Shown here in pieces: positions 41,648-51,208 of a stretch of 64,000 bases of DNA. The notes under the pieces are model-generated. The model saw nothing but the letters and a program-made list of their open reading frames with translations, searched no databases and was not told where the DNA came from. Position numbers and translations under genes: made by a program. How positions within the stretch are numbered: the first letter of the stretch is position 1; the number at the start of each line of letters is the position of its first letter. The stretch comes from Bacteroidota bacterium (GTDB taxonomy: Bacteria; Bacteroidota; Ignavibacteria; UBA10030; UBA6906): contig JAHBUR010000015.1 in the NCBI GenBank assembly GCA_019637975.1, forward strand, positions 1 through 64,000, read 5' to 3'.

Positions 41648-43128
41648 GCTGTTTCCTCTTTGATTCGTGATGGCGCGGTGTGTGATTTTGCCGCGGAAGT
41701 CATAGCCGGCAAGTCAACTGTAAATGTTGTGCCCTTGCCGAGTTCACTCTCAACCGAAATCTTCCCCTTGTGTGCTTCAACGAGATGTTTCACAAGAGCC
41801 AGTCCGATTCCCGTTCCCTTCTTCGCATTCTTTGCTTGATAGAATTTCGTGAAGATGCGGGGTACATCTTCGCGGGAGATTCCGGCGCCGGAGTCCGACA
41901 CTGTTGTGCGAATTCCCTTCTTGTGTTTTGCGACGTGAACGCGAATCGTTCCACCCGGTTCGGTATACTTGATGGCATTACTCAACAAGTTGCTGAAGAC
42001 TTGCGGAATCTTTTCCGCATCTCCTTTGATATCGGGGAGATCGGCTTCGTGGGTGAACGAAACAGAGATCTCTTTTTCGGCCCCGACTAACGTAGCGTCA
42101 TCCACCGTCGGCGTTATTGTTTCCAGCAAATTCATCCGGTCGAATGCGTACTCCATGGCGCCGTGCTCGATCTTCTGAATGTCCAGAAACTGGTTGCTGA
42201 AAACCGTCAGTTTTCTGATTCCCTCTTTGATAGAGGAAACAAGGCGTTTCTGCTCTTCGTTTAATGGGCCGCGTTTCTGCTCGGCAAGAAGATACTGGGC
42301 CGAGAGCATGGTTTGCAACGGAGTACGCAACTCGTGCGAGATATGGTGGAGCATCTCGGTTTTCAGGTCGTTAATTTGCTTCAAGCGGGAACTCATTTCG
42401 TTGACAGCCCTCGCAAGCCAAGCCATTTCGTCCCGCGATTTCACTTCGATGGGGTCGAAAATGCCTCTGGCGATATTCTCCGTTCCCCTGATCAACGTAC
42501 GGATGGGTTGTACAAGAGTTCTGGTGATTACTAACGCGACGGTCAGCGCCACGAGCAAGGCGCCCACGGTAATGAGCCACGCAACGTTTGAAGAACGTAC
42601 CATTGCCTCGCTGATACCCGAAACGGAATTACTCACTTCAAGTTCGTTCAGCCGGATGATTTTGTCCACCAATTCATGCATAACGCCAAGGCTGTCCAGA
42701 TGCTCGTGGCTGAGGCTGACAATCCCCCTTCCTCCCCGTGCATGTTTCGTGATTTCGCTTTCCAGGTTCTCAACGAACCACCTGTGTCCTGTGCGCAATC
42801 GAAACAGCAAATCGATCTCGGTTGCACTGGGCATTGCATCGTACATCGAATCGGCGAGTTGGTTGAATAATCCGGCTTGCTGGGAGAAAAGAGGGAGATA
42901 CGAACTATCACGCCGGATCAAGTATTTCTCGGCGTACTGCTCCTCGTCGTCCAACACAACCTGGAGTTGTTTTGCGAGATTGATTGAGCGGACATCGTTC
43001 CGGAATGTGAGGCTGGTTGTTGTGGTGACTTCGTGCAGTTGCCACAACACATACACATTCGCGGCGACCATCAAAACGATGATCAACACGAAGCTCGACA
43101 ACAGTTTTCGATAGATGGAAAATTTCAC
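41644..43128 (-). CDS. HAMP-domain sensor histidine kinase
   Basis: 494 residues from GTG 43128, which overlaps the acpS stop (GTGA); longer starts would run far into acpS. The N-terminal helix ([20 protein letters not shown]) and a second near 185 frame a periplasmic helical sensor. HAMP ([20 protein letters not shown]) follows. The phosphoacceptor histidine is in [16 protein letters not shown], with N box [16 protein letters not shown] and G boxes DSGAGI and GTGIGLALV. The partner response regulator is not adjacent, so it is an orphan kinase here. Confidence 0.86.
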   Translation of the reverse strand: MKFSIYRKLLSSFVLIIVLMVAANVYVLWQLHEVTTTTSLTFRNDVRSINLAKQLQVVLDDEEQYAEKYLIRRDSSYLPLFSQQAGLFNQLADSMYDAMPSATEIDLLFRLRTGHRWFVENLESEITKHARGGRGIVSLSHEHLDSLGVMHELVDKIIRLNELEVSNSVSGISEAMVRSSNVAWLITVGALLVALTVALVITRTLVQPIRTLIRGTENIARGIFDPIEVKSRDEMAWLARAVNEMSSRLKQINDLKTEMLHHISHELRTPLQTMLSAQYLLAEQKRGPLNEEQKRLVSSIKEGIRKLTVFSNQFLDIQKIEHGAMEYAFDRMNLLETITPTVDDATLVGAEKEISVSFTHEADLPDIKGDAEKIPQVFSNLLSNAIKYTEPGGTIRVHVAKHKKGIRTTVSDSGAGISREDVPRIFTKFYQAKNAKKGTGIGLALVKHLVEAHKGKISVESELGKGTTFTVDLPAMTSAAKSHTAPSRIKEETA

Positions 43129-43502
43129 CGTACTCGTTCCTCGATAACAACCATCGCGACCACATGCGATGCCGAATGGGAAAGCGATACCAACACCGAG
43201 CAATGCTCAAGCGATTGCTTCAGCGAACCGTGCAGTTCGATACGCGGCTGCCCCGATGTTTCATTTATTACCTCGACATCCTTCCACCGGAACTCGCCCG
43301 CCCAGCCCGTGGAAAGTGCTTTGCTCAGCGCTTCTTTTGCCGCAAAGCGAGCCGCGTAATGTTGGGCGGCTGTCGTTTTTGCCGAACAGTACGCGATTTC
43401 GCCGGAAGTGAATACCTTGTGCAGGAAGGAGTCTCCCAGTTCGGCCATACTCTTTGTTATGCGATCGATCTCTATGATATCGACGCCGATTCCTTTGACC
43501 AT
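43125..43502 (-). CDS. acpS: holo-[acyl-carrier-protein] synthase
   Basis: 125 residues, the usual length. The signature GIGVDIIEIDRI (4-15) holds the metal-binding aspartate. ARFAAKEALSKALSTG (about 51-66) carries the catalytic glutamate and lysine region. SLSHSASHVVAMVV closes the fold. It transfers phosphopantetheine from CoA to ACP for fatty-acid synthesis. It overlaps the HAD gene by one base (TGATG) and the kinase gene by four, so all three are co-translated. Confidence 0.92.
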   Translation of the reverse strand: MVKGIGVDIIEIDRITKSMAELGDSFLHKVFTSGEIAYCSAKTTAAQHYAARFAAKEALSKALSTGWAGEFRWKDVEVINETSGQPRIELHGSLKQSLEHCSVLVSLSHSASHVVAMVVIEERVR

Positions 43503-44188
43503 CAGGCCCGAGAATTTTCCTGTTCAATGACGTCCAGCAACTCTGATACGTCGTTAATATCATACCGGGCGTTGGATTCAACTGTTCCGAACGTGTCGCC
43601 GTATCGCGCAAACACTGTTGTTATGCCGACTTGTGCGGCTCCCACCATATCGCGTTCGGCCCAATCGCCCACCATAATTGCTTCGTGAGGTTGAACCTGC
43701 AACAGTTCCAGTGCTTTCAGAAACGGTACCGGACTTGGCTTGCGTTCCCCGGTATCGTCGAATGTAATCACATGATCAAACATGTGATGAAGATTCAAAT
43801 AACAGAGACGCAGCCACGCTTCCCTGCTCGGGGCATCGGAAATGACTGCGAGTTTCAAGCCGCGCTTGACTAGCGAAACAAGCGTTAAGTTGACATGCGG
43901 ATACGGGACAAGGGCAGCTTCCCGTGCCCGCCGATAGGCAATAATTCCCGCTGAAAGAATCTTGTAATCAACCTTCTGAAAAATATCATACAGCAATTGG
44001 TCGAACACATTCTGAAACTCAATACCCCGTTCCTTGTAAATGGCGTCGATCCGTGCCTGCACTTCTTCGCGGGAGAGTTTCAGGCCCGCATCGATCATCG
44101 AATCGATTGCCGCGGTGATGGCTTGTCTCTTCATCGCCATGAAATCGACGAGTGTATTGTCAAGATCGAAAATAACCGCTTTGATCAT
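43502..44188 (-). CDS. HAD-family hydrolase
   Basis: 228 residues. HAD motif I is VIFDLDNTLVDF (5-16), motif II VISDAPSREAW (about 113), motif III lysine in TGERKPSPVPF and motif IV MVGDWAERDMVGA (about 172). A helical cap follows motif I. It fits subfamily IA phosphatases, close to archaeal-type TIGR02253 members. The substrate cannot be read from the sequence. It is coupled to acpS. Confidence 0.85.
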   Translation of the reverse strand: MIKAVIFDLDNTLVDFMAMKRQAITAAIDSMIDAGLKLSREEVQARIDAIYKERGIEFQNVFDQLLYDIFQKVDYKILSAGIIAYRRAREAALVPYPHVNLTLVSLVKRGLKLAVISDAPSREAWLRLCYLNLHHMFDHVITFDDTGERKPSPVPFLKALELLQVQPHEAIMVGDWAERDMVGAAQVGITTVFARYGDTFGTVESNARYDINDVSELLDVIEQENSRA

Positions 44189-44224
44189 CGGGGTTGTTCA
44201 GGAAGAAAATTGTTTTCCGGATGC

Positions 44225-44518
44225 TTAGCGTGCAGACACCTGCCCCTGCTTCATGGCTCTCGAAGCGCGTGCCACTTCGTCTTCAATGTACTCGCGTAAT
44301 GCGGGTTTCATGAAAACGTTCTCCAATCCAATTTCCTGCATTGCGACAGCGAGAACTGCTGCTTTCCTGTTGGGTACCAGCTTCTTGTTGATGAGAAGAA
44401 TTTTGTTGTCCTTTAGAATACAAAATCCCCCTTCAAAATCCCCTTTTTCGTAGCGGATTGTTACGCCGAGTTGCCGTGCAACGTCTTCAAGTTCGGTGAT
44501 GATATTTTCATGCTTCAT
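44225..44518 (-). CDS. conserved hypothetical protein
   Basis: 97 residues without a recognised domain. It reads ITELEDVARQLGVTIRYEKG, then GGFCILKDNKILLINKKLVP and AVLAVAMQEIGLENVFMKPA. Proteins like this are widespread in Bacteroidota/Chlorobiota as single-domain unknowns. It overlaps the upstream membrane protein gene by four bases and is 36 bases ahead of the HAD gene. Confidence 0.75.
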   Translation of the reverse strand: MKHENIITELEDVARQLGVTIRYEKGDFEGGFCILKDNKILLINKKLVPNRKAAVLAVAMQEIGLENVFMKPALREYIEDEVARASRAMKQGQVSAR

Positions 44519-45102
44519 GCGGGCTGTTCCTGTTCCCCCGAGGCGAGGTCCGGCCTGTTCTTCATCGGCTGGAACACCGCGAGGCCGATTACTGTGTAGT
44601 AGCTCAGCATCGCGATCAATGGTATTCCCTGCAATGCACGAATCCGCGCCATGAATATTTCGCGAAACATTTCATTGTCGGCAGTTGTGAAGAATTCCAG
44701 ATAGATCATCTTCCAATCAAGAAACAGTGTGTACATTTCCACAGGGACGAATAAGTAGAACAATATTGCACTCATCAACAACCAGCCGTGCTCCTTGACG
44801 CGAAAGGGCGAGGATACCATAAAGACGATACTGCTCGTCAATGCTATCGCATAACCGCCTATAACCGCAACTGACATCATGGAGAGGAGTCTGTACACCT
44901 CACGTTCCGCATCCGGGTTGACATATTCCAGAAATTCCGCCGTGCCCGTTTTGAGAATATCGTTCCCGATGAGCATGCGTGCATTCACGGCTCCCAGCCA
45001 AATGACTGACGCAACAACGAACGCAAACAGAGCATAGCGCCACAACAATGAGTTCTTGCCAGAAGAACCGGAAAAGGAAGCGGACTGGTGTCGTGCGGGC
45101 AT
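44515..45102 (-). CDS. four-helix integral membrane protein
   Basis: 195 residues with four membrane helices: LFAFVVASVIWLGAVNARML (about 26-45), MSVAVIGGYAIALTSSIVFM (about 77), LLMSAILFYLFVPVEMYTLF (about 107) and IPLIAMLSYYTVIGLAVF (about 158). No family is recognised. It is the first gene of the operon that contains acpS and the histidine kinase. Confidence 0.72.
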   Translation of the reverse strand: MPARHQSASFSGSSGKNSLLWRYALFAFVVASVIWLGAVNARMLIGNDILKTGTAEFLEYVNPDAEREVYRLLSMMSVAVIGGYAIALTSSIVFMVSSPFRVKEHGWLLMSAILFYLFVPVEMYTLFLDWKMIYLEFFTTADNEMFREIFMARIRALQGIPLIAMLSYYTVIGLAVFQPMKNRPDLASGEQEQPA

Positions 45103-45144
45103 GTTTCAATGTACAGTTTTTATCATGGGTTTTCAATACGACTT

Positions 45145-45573
45145 TTAGCCGCTTTTTCCCTCACGGGAGTCGATGAGATAGTTTTTGTACCAACTGAGGT
45201 CTGCCAGAAGAGGCAGAAGTTGCGCAAACGAAGCTGGAGAAGCGACGAGATACTTCTCCGTGAGACGTTTCCTTTCGTGTTCGGGGGCGAAATCGAGGAT
45301 CCGGGCGATCAGTTGCTGTGACTGTATGATGCTCTTGCCGAATTCCGTCGACATTTTGTCATAACCGTCGGCATCCTTCCCGATGCGCTTCATGATGCCA
45401 AATGCCTTGCAGGCGAACTTGGCGATGAAACTCAGTTCATCCAGAAGGTGAATACACGCGTTCCGCCCGGCAATTTCCAGGAGCGTGCCAACATCATTCC
45501 TATTGTCCAGATTCTTGTTTGCCAGTTGCTCAACCCGTCGGAGCAGGATCTCCGTCTGTTCACTGAATTGCAT
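45145..45573 (-). CDS. hypothetical helical protein
   Basis: 142 residues, all-helical by composition: EILLRRVEQLANKNLDNRND, then ELSFIAKFACKAFGIMKRIG and RILDFAPEHERKRLTEKYLV. No family is recognised and no signal or membrane segment is seen. It is divergent from the heme-type histidine kinase and 42 bases ahead of the membrane protein gene, so it may lead that operon. Confidence 0.65.
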   Translation of the reverse strand: MQFSEQTEILLRRVEQLANKNLDNRNDVGTLLEIAGRNACIHLLDELSFIAKFACKAFGIMKRIGKDADGYDKMSTEFGKSIIQSQQLIARILDFAPEHERKRLTEKYLVASPASFAQLLPLLADLSWYKNYLIDSREGKSG

Positions 45574-45743
45574 GCAGACTCCTTTGCCTTTCCATCAATA
45601 TATATGTGAGGAAGGGGAGAAACAATTGCAATGGAACTTTCGTCGCCCGTTACCTCTTTACCGGTATGGATGGAGGCGGATTGGGAACATTCGTTGATTC
45701 TCAAGGTTCTATTCGGTACAATAGTTTCATCCCGAAACATCAT

Positions 45744-47327
45744 ATGAAGAACATGTTTGCATTCCGGCACTGGTCCGTGTCAAGAAAGATTCTTCTTGGC
45801 ATACTGCCTCTGTTTCTCGCATTCATCGCGTTAAGCGTTGCCGCAAACAACTACTATCAAGAGCGGCAGGTGATGGAACAGGCACAGATAGCAGCGCATA
45901 CCTACGCCGAAATTATTCGTGAATCACTTGTCAGCATGATGGTGAACAACCTGGAAGTGGACAAGGATTTTCTCGCACGCGCCACGCTCCTTCAGCCGTT
46001 CGACACGCTGCACATAACAGTCAACAACCTGAAACTTCGCCCTGAAGTGCTGGCCGAAAAGGGAATCTCTCATAGCGAGAGCCGGTATCGGACGTTGATA
46101 CCGCATGATGATGTTGAGATGAACGTATTGAAAACCGGCGAGCCGGTGTTTGTTCGCATGGGAGATCAATTCAGAGGTGTTGTGCCGTTCAACGCCACCG
46201 ATGTATGTCAGAAATGTCACGCTGTTCCGGTTGGGTACACTTTGGGGGCTGTGGATCTGCACATTTCGTTTTCACAAATTTCCAGTGCGGCAAGAGATAA
46301 TTGGAGCCGTTCATTTCTTATTTTTGTCGGGTTTACGATAGTGGCAACCGTGCTTGCAAGTTTAATGTTCCGGCGATTCGTGTCACAACCCGTTGACAAA
46401 CTTGTCAAGGCGACTGCGGAAATCAGCAGCGGCAATCTCGACTACGCGATTGAACACAACAAGACACATTCTGCCGGATCGCGTGATGAGCTTGAATATC
46501 TCTCGTCGCAATTTGACGCGATGCGCGAGTCCCTGAAAGAGAAAATCGGTCAGCTTGATGAGGTCAACAAGGATCTTGCCGAGCGTAATGAGCAACTCGA
46601 ACAGGCGCTCGCTCGTTTAAAAGAGGCGCAGAAGGAACTCCTTAGAAGTGAACGACTTGCAGCAACAGGAAAGATGACAGCGCAATTGTCGCATGAAATC
46701 AACAATCCGATTCACAACATCCAGAGCCTGTTGCAATCATCTCTCCGCAAAATTGAAGGACCTGCCCAAGAGCTGGTTGCATTGGCCCTCGAAGAAGTGA
46801 CCCGGATGTCGAAGTTGACACGGCAAATGCTGGACTTTTATCGCGGTTCAATGCTCGACTTCGAGAAAACCCCTGTCGATCTTCCGGATCTTCTCGACCA
46901 CCTTCTCAAGGAGAATCGGGAGACTCTGTCGGAATACGGTATTAACACATCGGTTGAGGTTGCCGCGGGGCTCCCGTCTGTTCTCGGATCACGCGACAAG
47001 CTGAAGCAGGTATTTCTGAATTTGATTCTGAATGCCCGCGATGCAATGCGGGATGGAGGAACATTGACAATGCGATTGACCGATCACGACAACATCATAA
47101 CAGTGAGTGTGTCTGATACAGGAAGCGGAATTTTGCCGGAAAACCTCGGACGAATTTTTGATGCTTTCTTCACCACCAAGAAAGAAGTAAGCGGCGTCGG
47201 GCTTGGTCTTTCCGTCACCTACGGAATTATCCGGCAGCACGGAGGCACAATTCGTGTCGCCAGTGCGCCCGGCAAAGGCGCAACCTTTACCATAGAACTT
47301 CCTGCTGCGAGAACATGTCATGACTAA
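45744..47327 (+). CDS. histidine kinase with periplasmic c-type heme sensor
   Basis: About 527 residues from ATG 45744; ATG 45753 is equally possible. A first membrane helix (LLGILPLFLAFIALSVAANN) and a second near 195 enclose a periplasmic domain of the DUF3365/Tll0287-like type with the heme-binding CxxCH motif (DVCQKCHAVP, about 153). HAMP and coiled coil follow. The histidine is in TAQLSHEINNPIHNIQSLLQ, with N box VFLNLILNARDAMRDGG and G boxes DTGSGI and GVGLGLSVT. It likely senses redox state or a gas through heme and signals to the NtrC-type regulator that overlaps it by eight bases. Confidence 0.85.
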   Translation: MKNMFAFRHWSVSRKILLGILPLFLAFIALSVAANNYYQERQVMEQAQIAAHTYAEIIRESLVSMMVNNLEVDKDFLARATLLQPFDTLHITVNNLKLRPEVLAEKGISHSESRYRTLIPHDDVEMNVLKTGEPVFVRMGDQFRGVVPFNATDVCQKCHAVPVGYTLGAVDLHISFSQISSAARDNWSRSFLIFVGFTIVATVLASLMFRRFVSQPVDKLVKATAEISSGNLDYAIEHNKTHSAGSRDELEYLSSQFDAMRESLKEKIGQLDEVNKDLAERNEQLEQALARLKEAQKELLRSERLAATGKMTAQLSHEINNPIHNIQSLLQSSLRKIEGPAQELVALALEEVTRMSKLTRQMLDFYRGSMLDFEKTPVDLPDLLDHLLKENRETLSEYGINTSVEVAAGLPSVLGSRDKLKQVFLNLILNARDAMRDGGTLTMRLTDHDNIITVSVSDTGSGILPENLGRIFDAFFTTKKEVSGVGLGLSVTYGIIRQHGGTIRVASAPGKGATFTIELPAARTCHD

Positions 47328-48747
47328 AGAGCCATCACCGGCGGTACAACGTGAGCGAGTGCTGGTTGTAGATGACGACAAGGCATTTCGCATTGCAACA
47401 AAAACCCTGTTGGAAGATGAAGGGTACGGTGTTGTGCTTGCAACAAGCGGAGAAGAGGCGCTCTCCGCGTTACGGGCAAATGAAGTGGACATTATGCTGT
47501 CCGATCTCGTGATGACGAAGATGACGGGAATTCAGTTGCTTGAAAAAGTGAAAGCCATCCACCCTCATCTCATGGTCATCATGGTGACCGGGTTCGGCTC
47601 CATTTCCACAGCAGTCGAGGCCATGCATCTCGGCGCAACCGACTATCTGACGAAGCCCTGCAACAATACGGAGCTTCTGCTGAAGATCCGCAGGGCTCTT
47701 GATGTACAACAGAAGGACCGTGAGTTGCGGCTGCTCCGCGAGCAGCTTCATGCCACGTACAGTTTTGGCAATATGCTGTCGCGCAGCGAGAAAATGAAGA
47801 ATGTCATGCACAGCATCCGGCAGGTTGCCGACACCGACGTGACCATCCTGATTCAGGGGGAAAGCGGAACAGGAAAAGAACTTGTCGCGCGCGCATTGCA
47901 TTACAACAGCAACCGGAGCGAGAAGCAGTTCGTGGCGGTCAACTGTTCGGCAATACCCGAGAATCTTCTCGAAAGCGAGCTTTTCGGACATGAAAAGGGG
48001 GCGTTCACAGGGGCCCTCAAGCAGAAAGCGGGCAAGTTCGAAGAAGGAAATGGAGGCACACTGTTTCTTGATGAGATCGGCGATCTTGCCCCCTCTGTAC
48101 AAACGAAGCTACTGCGTGTACTTCAGGAGAAGACCTTCGAGCGAGTCGGCGGAAACACTCCGGTCAAAGTGGATACACGCATCGTTGCTGCGACAAACAG
48201 AAATCTGGAAATGATGACGCGTGACGGCGATTTCCGGGAAGATCTGTTTTTCAGGCTGAATGTGTTTCCGATTCATCTCCCGCCGTTGCGCGAACGGCTG
48301 GAAGATATTCCGTTGCTCGCGGAACATTTCCTCTCGCGTCATGCCGAGCTTTCGGGTGGGCGAGTGAAATCCATTTCGCCCTTGGTGATTACCGACATGA
48401 TGAATTATAATTGGCGCGGCAATATTCGTGAACTGGAGAACTTGATGAAACGGGCTATCATTAAAACAACGGGAGAGACGATCATGACAATCGAGCTGCC
48501 GACGAATGAACACGCGCCATCCTCCGCGAAAGAACCTGTCGCCGAGGTCGACCTCAACACTCCCTACAAGGACTATATCAGCGCGATTGTAAGGGATGCA
48601 GAGGAAAAATACCTGACGCGAATGCTCCGGTTATACAAGGGCAACATCAACCAGATAGCAAAGTTGATGGAGATCGACCGGAAAACCGTCTACCGGAAAA
48701 TGGCGGAATACTCAATCGATCCGGCCGCGTTCCGCGAAGCGAACTGA
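47320..48747 (+). CDS. sigma-54-dependent response regulator (NtrC type)
   Basis: 475 residues. The receiver domain has VLVVDDDKAF (10-19) and the phosphoacceptor aspartate in MLSDLVMTKM (about 58). The AAA+ domain has GESGTGKELVARAL (about 181), GAFTGALKQKAGKFE (about 228) with the sigma-54 contact loop intact, and LFLDEIGDLAP (about 248). The C-terminal Fis-like HTH is NINQIAKLMEIDRKTVYRKM. It activates sigma-54 promoters when phosphorylated by the heme-type kinase just upstream. Confidence 0.92.
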   Translation: MTKEPSPAVQRERVLVVDDDKAFRIATKTLLEDEGYGVVLATSGEEALSALRANEVDIMLSDLVMTKMTGIQLLEKVKAIHPHLMVIMVTGFGSISTAVEAMHLGATDYLTKPCNNTELLLKIRRALDVQQKDRELRLLREQLHATYSFGNMLSRSEKMKNVMHSIRQVADTDVTILIQGESGTGKELVARALHYNSNRSEKQFVAVNCSAIPENLLESELFGHEKGAFTGALKQKAGKFEEGNGGTLFLDEIGDLAPSVQTKLLRVLQEKTFERVGGNTPVKVDTRIVAATNRNLEMMTRDGDFREDLFFRLNVFPIHLPPLRERLEDIPLLAEHFLSRHAELSGGRVKSISPLVITDMMNYNWRGNIRELENLMKRAIIKTTGETIMTIELPTNEHAPSSAKEPVAEVDLNTPYKDYISAIVRDAEEKYLTRMLRLYKGNINQIAKLMEIDRKTVYRKMAEYSIDPAAFREAN

Positions 48748-48758
48748 GAGCCTCGAGT

Positions 48759-48989
48759 CTATTGAGCCTTTAATTCTCCAGAAAACCGAATTTCTACCTC
48801 GATTCCGTCAATTGATCGGGGGATTTGTCCCCTCATCTTTCCCGGATCGTCCATTACCGAAACAATCAACCCCGCTTTTCCCGAGGAGGTTGTTCCGATG
48901 CCTACCGCCGTTACAGATTCCAATGCAAGCCACAGCTTCTCGTGCGCCTGCTTGATTCTTCGTATGCGTTCCAGTTCGTCCGCGCTCAC
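48759..48989 (-). CDS. small protein resembling the protease N-terminal domain
   Basis: 76 residues: IKQAHEKLWLALESVTAVGI then GTTSSGKAGLIVSVMDDPGK and IDGIEVEIRFSGELK. The VGIG line and strand order resemble the N-terminal domain of the protease encoded just upstream (NVVAIGVGYKTVAGK). The two genes overlap by four bases. It could be a stand-alone inhibitor or chaperone-like partner of the protease; that is inference. Confidence 0.6.
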   Translation of the reverse strand: MSADELERIRRIKQAHEKLWLALESVTAVGIGTTSSGKAGLIVSVMDDPGKMRGQIPRSIDGIEVEIRFSGELKAQ

Positions 48990-49993
48990 GGCAGCGTCAC
49001 CTGCAAGAGTTGAAATACGTTTTGAATTCTGTTGATGATGGTCGACGTGTTGCTTCCTGCAAACAACAACCCGACAATCTGGTTCTGATTGTTCAACACG
49101 GCAGAGCCGCTGTCGCCGCCCTGACTCATTGCCCCTGCCATCAATTGATCGACAAACGTCGCGACCTTGTTGGATCCGTAGCTTACATTTGCTGTTACAT
49201 CAATCTGCGTTACGGCCCCGATCGTTAATCCCGTCGTGCGTCCGCTTTTCTTGAGGGCCATTCCGAGTGTTCCATCCGCCACTCCTGCAATCTGCCCGAT
49301 ACCGAGGATAGTGTTGACAACGTCGGCCGGATTGAGCGGCTGGGCAATGGCACAGTCTACGAGATTATCTGCCGCCGGTGCCGTCGGCGCCGCGGCCTGC
49401 AGTCGGGTCTTGCTTCCGATTGCTGCTGCGACGCCGTTCAGTGTCGAAGCAACGGCATTGCCGATGGGGCACGGGATTGTTGCTGTTGTGAATTCGATGG
49501 GGATGAATTCCGTCAGCGTGGCGATCGTATCCGAAGCTTGCTGGCCGCCGTCATACGGACCCGGTTGCAGAATTGCATCGCCCGGAGACGCATCGTTGCT
49601 GTTTGCCAGAACGTGATTGTTTGAGAGAATGTAGTTTGTGTTGTTCTTCCGTACGAGACATCCGAGTGTTCCGGCTGTAATGAGATAGTGCCCGATACTG
49701 ACGCCGCCTGGTGCGGGCCTGTGTCTTCCGGTGGGACTTTGTTGCGCGTACAAAATTCCCGACGCGTACACATCCGTCGGAATGCCCTGAATGCTTTCGG
49801 GGATGATTTCAGCGGGGGAGAGGCTTCCTTTCGATTTCTTTACTTCTACCGAGCAGATCAGTGAGAGGTGCTCCGTCTTTTTTCCCGCTACTGTCTTGTA
49901 GCCGACTCCTATTGCCACAACATTGGGCTTGCGAAACAATTCACGACGAACGTCGCGCAAAACTCGTCTGCATTCTTCCAATTGTGCTGCCAT
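48986..49993 (-). CDS. trypsin-like serine protease domain protein
   Basis: 335 residues. An N-terminal 70-residue domain (FRKPNVVAIGVGYKTVAGKK) precedes the protease fold: NYILSNNHVLANSNDAS holds the catalytic histidine, NLVDCAIAQPL the aspartate, and QGGDSGSAVLN (about 293) the nucleophile serine. No signal peptide is visible, so it may be cytoplasmic or exported otherwise. This type is widespread in bacteria with unknown substrates. Confidence 0.78.
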   Translation of the reverse strand: MAAQLEECRRVLRDVRRELFRKPNVVAIGVGYKTVAGKKTEHLSLICSVEVKKSKGSLSPAEIIPESIQGIPTDVYASGILYAQQSPTGRHRPAPGGVSIGHYLITAGTLGCLVRKNNTNYILSNNHVLANSNDASPGDAILQPGPYDGGQQASDTIATLTEFIPIEFTTATIPCPIGNAVASTLNGVAAAIGSKTRLQAAAPTAPAADNLVDCAIAQPLNPADVVNTILGIGQIAGVADGTLGMALKKSGRTTGLTIGAVTQIDVTANVSYGSNKVATFVDQLMAGAMSQGGDSGSAVLNNQNQIVGLLFAGSNTSTIINRIQNVFQLLQVTLP

Positions 49994-50047
49994 ACCTGCC
50001 TCCTTGCAAAGTGTGGATGGTTGAATTGTTGAGAGTAAAGAACAGTG

Positions 50048-50434
50048 TTACTGCACGACAACTGATCTTTCGAAAAAAGAGTCTTCTCCTCTATTGAACC
50101 TGAACGTGTATGTTCCCCGCTCGCCGACAACAACAGATGTATCCGCTTTGAATGAGCCAAGCACTTGAACGCACGGCCGTCCGTCGTACCGGGCAAAGAC
50201 TGTAGTATTGATCTGTTTGTCGTGTTGTATGAACTCGAATCGCTCGAATTCCCAGCAAGGCGTGGGCGTGCCGCATGATGCCTCCAACGTTATTGGAGAG
50301 CCAAGCCTGACGGTATCGGGAATAAGCACGGAAAGAATACTGGCTGGGGAAACAGAAACAGAGTCAGGTGGCTTGTCGCTGCAGCGGCCGAAAAGGATGA
50401 ACGTCGGAATGATCAGTGCGTGAAGGGATTTCAT
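50048..50434 (-). CDS. putative lipoprotein
   Basis: 128 residues from the ATG at 50434. The signal SLHALIIPTFILFGRCSDKP has a cysteine after a hydrophobic run, a poor lipobox (FGRC). The rest looks like one Ig-like beta domain (LIPDTVRLGSPITLEASCGT, then RGTYTFRFN). No family is recognised. It stands alone between the protease and the TPR gene, same strand. Confidence 0.6.
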   Translation of the reverse strand: MKSLHALIIPTFILFGRCSDKPPDSVSVSPASILSVLIPDTVRLGSPITLEASCGTPTPCWEFERFEFIQHDKQINTTVFARYDGRPCVQVLGSFKADTSVVVGERGTYTFRFNRGEDSFFERSVVVQ

Positions 50435-50528
50435 GGCACTCTCACGCGCACAGGATTTGTAAAGAATACAATAGCATAACACTCTCCTCTTCTTCCCCCA
50501 ACATCAACGGACCGTAGCCCGGTTCACA

Positions 50529-51155
50529 TCAGCGTTGAACGTTCATCACGCGTTGCAGATTTTCCAAGAGATCGTCGGCTTTGTTGCCTTCCTCTTTCGA
50601 CGCCAACGATTTGTACTTGCCCAGCGAGTTGAGAGCGGAAACAACATCGTTGTTCATCGCATGAACCAGCCCGAGATTGAAATATGTGCCTGCATGATCC
50701 GGCACGACTTCGGCGGCCAGTTCATAGTGCATTCTTGCAAGGCGTAAATCGCCCGCTTCGAAGTACAGATTTCCCAGATTGTAATGGGATTCGAAATGCC
50801 GCGGGTCGAGTTCAAGCGACTTCGTGAAGCAATCAAATGCTTGTGCTGTCATGCCCCGTTTTGACATGATAATGCCGACATTGCAATACGCATCGGCAAC
50901 ATCATCGCCCTCCTCGATGGCGCGCAGATAGGCCTCCTCGGCGCGTGCATCGTCGCGTTCATCCAGGAGCAACGCTTCCTCGAAAGGCCCGATGTTTGTC
51001 GGCAGCTTCAGGAGTTGGGCTGCCGCGGGCGAAAACAGATTCAATTGTCCCTTGTTCGGAAATCGGGTCTTCTTACGCTTTCGGACACGCTCGAAACCGA
51101 ATTTGTCGGGTTGCTTCGGTATGAAGTCGAGAATTTTTCCCACTATTCTACCCAA
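50529..51155 (-). CDS. tetratricopeptide repeat protein
   Basis: 208 codons; the start is a TTG at 51155 or a GTG at 51143. The repeats are clear: AEEAYLRAIEEGDDVADAYC, then AFDCFTKSLELDPRHFESHY and ARMHYELAAEVVPDHAGTYF. TPR modules bind partner proteins. No enzyme domain or signal is present, so it is probably a cytoplasmic adaptor. Confidence 0.75.
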   Translation of the reverse strand: MGRIVGKILDFIPKQPDKFGFERVRKRKKTRFPNKGQLNLFSPAAAQLLKLPTNIGPFEEALLLDERDDARAEEAYLRAIEEGDDVADAYCNVGIIMSKRGMTAQAFDCFTKSLELDPRHFESHYNLGNLYFEAGDLRLARMHYELAAEVVPDHAGTYFNLGLVHAMNNDVVSALNSLGKYKSLASKEEGNKADDLLENLQRVMNVQR

Positions 51156-51208
51156 TCAACGTCCTTACGTTGGTTCACATGCATTCGAGCCCGCAGCACG
51201 GACATCCA

